Of a stretch of DNA of 64,000 nt, positions 59,523 through 64,000 are shown in pieces. Each line of letters begins with the position of its first letter. The stretch's first letter is position 1. This stretch comes from Hyparrhenia diplandra. Taxonomy: Eukaryota > Streptophyta > Magnoliopsida > Poales > Poaceae. The notes below the pieces were generated by a model, which saw only the letters and a program-made list of their open reading frames with translations, did not search any database and was not told the origin of the DNA. The DNA lies in contig JADLZK010001360.1 in assembly GCA_015847255.1 (NCBI GenBank), forward strand, positions 85,268 to 149,267, given 5' to 3'. A program made the translations under genes and the position numbers.

Positions 59523-62500
59523 ATGCCCAGCGGGTCTTCAGGTGCAGATGGTGAAGTGGACGCAGGATTTGCGAAGCTCCAGGGAGAGGATTTCGAGTAC
59601 TACATGCAGACATACTCCATCATGCTGGGACGCAACAGCAAGAAATCGACAGTGGATGTGGATCTCTCGAGCCTCGGTGGGGGTATGAACATCTCTCGCC
59701 ACCACGCCAGGATATTCTACGACTTCCAGCGCCGCAGGTTCGCGCTCGATGTCATTGGCAAGAACGGGTGCCTTGTCGAGGGTGTCCTGCACCTCCCAGG
59801 AAACCCCCCTGTCAAGCTTGATTCACAGGATCTGCTGCAGATTGGGGACAAGAAGTTCTACTTTCTACTGCCAACGCGATCCATCTTCGCCTCAGCTGCT
59901 GCCGCTCGGCATGCTCCTATTATTCCACCGCAGCTTCCTCCACCACTGTATGCACATGCACGGGCAGGCCGCCCTCGTCTGTCAGAGTTTCATGATCGCT
60001 CCTTTGAAGGTGATTATGGTCGAGAGGTTGATGAGATTGGGAATGGTATGAGTGAAACTGGGATCAGGGGAAAGCTAGTAAAGAGAAACAAGAAGTCTTC
60101 TGTGGACTTGGATATCTATGGTGCGCATAGAATCAATGTGGAACCAATTGGAACACTAGGCGAAGGTACCACTACCATCTATACTATATATGTGTATTTC
60201 TGTTGGATTTGATTTATGTTTCCTCTTCCTCCTGTTGTGTAGTTGAAGGAGCATATAGTAAATGCCTACATGGTGATTCTTCATCGACAGTCATTCTATC
60301 TAGTTGTGCATTGACCTCAGAACACATAGTAATAAGTATATGCCAACATTCCATTTCCATATTAGTGGATATGATAGAATATACACAGCCTAACAAAACT
60401 TGATGGTTAAGGGAACTTTGGTAACTCTTACAATGAAGGATGCTTATGAATACTTTAATTTCCTTACAGAAATATTTGTGAATGCTGATGCAAATCCAGT
60501 GCTACAAAACATTTTTTTTTGGTTACAAGAGTACCTTATAATATTTTATATGTATTCCCACAACTGGAAGTCTCTTTTATGTTCAAATGTAGCTGTATCT
60601 CTTTTATATATGTCTTCCTAATATGAAATTCTAGCAATCTGAAAGTGTTACCTTGGCTGGATAGTAGTAGTATAGTTAGTGGGATTAAAAACCAGTAAAT
60701 GATGCAATGAAAGTTTGACAGCCCTTCTGTCCCTTGTTGCTGTCGCTAATTATAGATCTTCAATTGGAAACACTTGTACCGTTTCTTATTTTTTAGAGCT
60801 ATTTCCATTGGGAGGAATTTTTTTATCTACAGTGGTGAAATAGCTCATTTCATGGTACCTCAATGGTCTTCCTTTTTGTTTTGCAGACAGTAAATCAGAA
60901 ATAAGATCAAGGGGTGACAGGGATATTGACAACCAACATGCCCTTCAAGCAGAAGAGAAGGATGTTGTGTCATCTGTTGCCACAGTGTTATCTGACCTCT
61001 GCGGCCCTGGAGAATGGATGCCCATGGCAAAACTGCATACAGAGGTTTGTTATGCAAATCAATAAAATATATACCTCTGCCATTTCGATGCTGAAGTCAA
61101 TTTTTTCATCTCTTGGCCTGATTAGTCCCAATTGTCTCCTGCTACTTAACCAACCAAATCATGAAGGCAAACGTACTAGTGTTATCATGTGTATATAAAC
61201 TGATGGATGAACCATATGGCTACATCCTTAAGGAAATGGAATTTGGATTGACTATATAAATAGCTATGCGAAACTTGTGGGCACCATGTATAGCCTATGC
61301 TTCCATTGGGAGGTTTGGCAAAATGCTGGCATTCCTACCCTGTAAGATCACCATGTATAGCCTATGCTTCCATCTGAAATAGATAATCTAGATCATCAGC
61401 TGCACAATTCTGATGCACACATTATTTGTACTTTAGCCTAGTTTATGTTGCCTTTTTTTTCCTATATCTTGTGTTTGCAGTCATTGTCATGCCAAAGCTT
61501 TCCTCAAGGCGTATACAGCTGAGCTGAGAAAAACTATGAAGTAGATTGGAATTTTTTTATTTGTGTCTGTAAGCAACAAAACTGCTAGTATATTTACTCG
61601 TTAGCATTATTAAGAAACACAATTTAGTTACACAGTCAATAGAAATCACTGAAAAAGCAATGTAGCACAGAGCTGTTGTAGTGGAAAGATTCTTTTCACG
61701 ATAAGCTGTAATTTATGAATGCAAATTTTTAGTTGGGTTATTTTCTTTTAGTGCACTAGTGATTAATTTTCGTAAGTTTCAATATTGTTTATTTTAGTTC
61801 AACACAAGTTATCTCTATCAAGGTATTGTATTGTAATGTATCCAGTAGCAAGCAAGCAAAGTGAGATTGTTATATTCCATCCCCAATTTTTATTTCCCCA
61901 TCCAAGTGTACTTCTGTTCTTCAGTGTAATTCTAATTCATATTTTAGAATAAGAAAGTTATCAAAAGTAGAGTTTGACTATTGAGTTTGCTTAGATCATG
62001 TTATCAATTGCTACAAAATCATCATTGTTTTTAAATTATTTTGAGTATCAATCTAATGATGCAACCTTTGTACATTGAACATGCATATAATGTAACTAAT
62101 CATTGGTCAAAATTTATGAAGTTTGACTTTTTTGAAACAAAATAACACCCAATATATTGATCCGCATAGGGAGTAATATTCTAACCAATTTCTAAATATA
62201 CCCTAGTCTCCTTAAAGTGATGTGATGTGCTATTAGTGATATGTGCTACAAGTCCAAAAAATTCAGGGCTAAAATCAGGCAGAGTAAGGTTATCTATGCC
62301 TTTCAGTTGTCCAGTTTGTACCTTGTACCAGTATGGCAGCACCGAGAAACTGAAGCTTTGGTCCTCTTTTACATGAGATGGTAGTTTCTTAGTTATGATT
62401 TATGGTTACTATGTTATTTAAGAAGCCTTCAGTATCTGTTTCAAGAATTTATATAGTTGTTTTTTAATTTGCTCCCTTGTGCTGCCCATATAGGCCATCA

Positions 62501-62881
62501 TTGATGTTCAGTTTCCATTGATGGAACTTTTCTTTATCACTTTATCTACTTAATACTTTTAGGTTTTGCTTTCAAATATAGCATGTGGTATGGATTTTCC
62601 TAAATTTCTTGTTTCTTCTATCTGTTGTACTTGTTGCCACTTCCAATTCTAACTGTGTTTGATTCTTGCAGCTTCTTGACCAGTTTGGTAACGTGTGGCA
62701 CCCCAGTAGGGTCCGAAAATACTTAACACAAGACGACTGGTCACCAACGGAGACGAAGGGCAGGCCTTGGTTTGGCCTTCTGGCACTGCTTAGAAAGTAC
62801 CCAGAGCATTTTGTCATCAACACAAGATCGAAGGGTAGAATGACCTCGGAGTTTGTTTCACTGGTCTCCTTGCTCTCCTAG
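59523..62881 (+). CDS. FHA-domain protein (Arabidopsis FHA2-like), intact, 336 aa
   Basis: Coding exons are 59523-60165, 60887-61044 and 62672-62881, with phases that join perfectly (1011 bases including stop). The FHA domain spans residues about 25-125. It contains the phosphothreonine-binding signature LGRNSKK, then NISRHHARI, then KNGCLVEG and VKLDSQDLLQIGD. A linker follows, then a C-terminal region (DVVSSVATVLSDLCGPGEWMP ... WHPSRVRKYLTQDDW ... ALLRKYPEHFVINTRSKGR) typical of the plant FHA1/FHA2 group. Those are nuclear proteins, with links to transcription and stamen development reported for Arabidopsis FHA2. The start at 59523 is the first ATG in the FHA frame after the acceptor at 59474. 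An overlapping upstream frame (59486-59554) could reduce its use. Confidence 0.9.
61282..61374. repeat. 25-bp direct repeat in FHA intron
   Basis: CACCATGTATAGCCTATGC followed by TTCCAT appears near 61283 and again near 61350 in the second coding intron. Confidence 0.85.
61930..62175. mobile_element. Possible Stowaway MITE remnant in FHA intron
   Basis: The right side ends ATATATTGATCCGCATAGGGAGTA, close to the grass Stowaway terminus, preceded by AAGTTTGAC-type phrases typical of these elements. The left terminus is not conserved. Confidence 0.4.
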
Positions 62882-63694
62882 AGGGAACTAGGGACCGAGA
62901 GGGCATGCTGAGGAAATGACAGGCACACTGGCTCCCTCCATTTCCAGTCCGTTTTCAGAAGGGTCGGAGCGGAGTGCCTTGGCTTTGGCGTACTGGCTCT
63001 CATTTGCCCCTTGCTGTTTCATCAGCTGTTTTGGACGCTGCTGTACTGTAAGTTTGAGCAGCTGTACTAAGTACTGGTCTGTGACCATCTCTGTAATGTT
63101 GGCACCAGTATATGAAAAGCATGAGTTTTAAGTTTTAACCTATGATAGCAAACAACTTGATTACCATATCCAGTATGTATATCCAATGTCATATTTGAAA
63201 TACTTGTAAACTAACTGTTGTCTGGTGTCCTCTTCTCAGCAGTTTCCCGACTTCTGTAAAGTAATTATCCTAGCATCCCCGGTTGAAATTACATGAGTTT
63301 CTCGCCGGAGCGGGTACTACTGTACTAGAAATGTTTGTTACAGGCGTGAGCTAGGTACACCTGAGGGTTGGTTTGGATATAGTTGTATTCACTTTTTAGT
63401 TCATATGTGTTTGAATGGATTGATGTAGAAATTAGTTATTTTTTTTTTCACTCTAATTGGAAATAAACATAATTCACTAACACATTGTGGATTGATGTGG
63501 ATATGAGTGTAGTCAAACAAATACTGAATGAGTGCATGATCCTCAGCAGAAGGCAGATGCCGGTCCTACTTCTCGCACGCCCATCACGAAGTACGTGCCA
63601 CACAACAGTAACACACACACACACCAAATCTTCCATTTTATGTCGGTCGTTCACGCCACATGATTTTGTGTCACTGCTCTCCGGCCGGTCTCAG
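62882..63694. other. FHA 3' UTR and spacer
   Basis: 62882-63130 is probably the FHA 3' UTR. The rest has no recognised coding, and a short (AC)n tract lies at 63611-63624. No first exon of a thioesterase is visible here. Confidence 0.45.
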
Positions 63695-63856
63695 GAGGAG
63701 GTGGAGATGGACGGGCGAGTGGTGGGCCGGAAGGGGAAGCTGGCGTCTGTGACGGTGGAGGTGCGGAAGAAAGAGTCAGGTGAGCTGGTAGCAATCTGCA
63801 GGCAGTGGATGGCGCCTCTCAGGACAACAAAGAGCAATGCAAGCAGCAAGCTCTGA
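63695..63856 (+). pseudogene. Orphan last exon of a hotdog-fold acyl-CoA thioesterase (4HBT), ending SKL
   Basis: A clean acceptor (GGTCTCAG) precedes 53 codons: EEVEMDGRVVGRKGKLASVT, then VEVRKKESGELVAICRQWMA, then a C-terminus of NASSKL. The V-E-V-R-K-K-x-S-G-x-L-V-A-x-x-R pattern is the last beta strands of plant acyl-CoA thioesterase 13-like proteins, and SKL is a peroxisome import signal. The preceding exon with the catalytic helix (HxGxxxxxxD-like) is not found in the 800 bases upstream. So this is either a stray exon copy or a gene with a distant, unseen first exon. Confidence 0.65.
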
Positions 63857-64000
63857 AGAAATGCGAACACCATGCTGGGTGCAGACGTGCTCACCGTCCA
63901 GTACAGTACGGTCTGTCCTACTTCACGCCGCACCAGCAGAGAACAGACTTTCGGCCATTATTAAGGTTTTTATAAACTTGATAAATAGGAATGATCATTG

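Overview
The window is nuclear DNA from a grass (Poaceae). The evidence is spliced plant genes with GT-AG introns, very GC-rich 5' coding ends, and the usual grass mobile elements: Stowaway- and Tourist-type MITEs, a Mutator-like element, a hAT, an L1-type LINE and a Ty3/gypsy fragment. I cannot name the species. All protein names come from recognising motifs and family patterns; no search was run.

Layout, left to right. 1-2.5 kb: intronless PRP22/DHX8-type DEAH-box splicing helicase, entering from the left edge, with about five frame breaks. 5.3-8.9 kb: twelve-exon UBA-coiled coil-PUB protein (+). 10.8-11.1 kb: MITE. 15.4-16.3 kb: C3HC4 RING protein (-). 18.3-19.0 kb: hAT with perfect 8-bp target duplication. 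20.0-20.2 kb: Tourist MITE. 20.5-28.2 kb: ubiquitin-specific protease UBP-A (-), whose last intron holds an L1-type LINE that itself holds a MITE. 28.5-29.3 kb: Mutator-like element. 30.7-36.8 kb: a second protease, UBP-B (-), with a duplicated zinc-finger exon and a 0.9-kb inverted repeat in its last intron. 37.7-38.6 kb: Harbinger-like element. 38.8-39.4 kb: gypsy integrase fragment. 40.3-41.2 kb: broken DUF295 gene (-). 41.3-42.4 kb: shuffled UBP fragment, UBP-C. 43.9-44.7 kb: membrane-anchored S1/SPH-like protein with an Ala-Pro tail (+). 45.1-47.8 kb: GDT1-type cation transporter (-). 49.3-50.5 kb: small single-span membrane protein (-). 54.3-57.2 kb: trypsin-like protein (-). 59.2-62.9 kb: intact FHA-domain protein (+). 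63.7-63.9 kb: orphan last exon of a hotdog acyl-CoA thioesterase ending in SKL.

Ubiquitin theme: a PUB/UBA protein (predicted CDC48 and ubiquitin binder), a RING ligase and at least two ubiquitin proteases plus a fragment of a third lie within about 37 kb. From memory, the Arabidopsis homologues of the UBA-PUB protein and of UBP1/2 are also neighbours, so the linkage may be old.

Main caution: many otherwise well-conserved genes (helicase, UBA-PUB, RING, both UBPs, GDT1, small membrane protein, trypsin-like) carry single-base frame breaks, and several are clear one-base contractions of short homopolymers. I favour consensus error in a draft assembly over many independent gene deaths, but the sequence alone cannot settle it. 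The FHA gene and the S1/SPH-like gene have no breaks.
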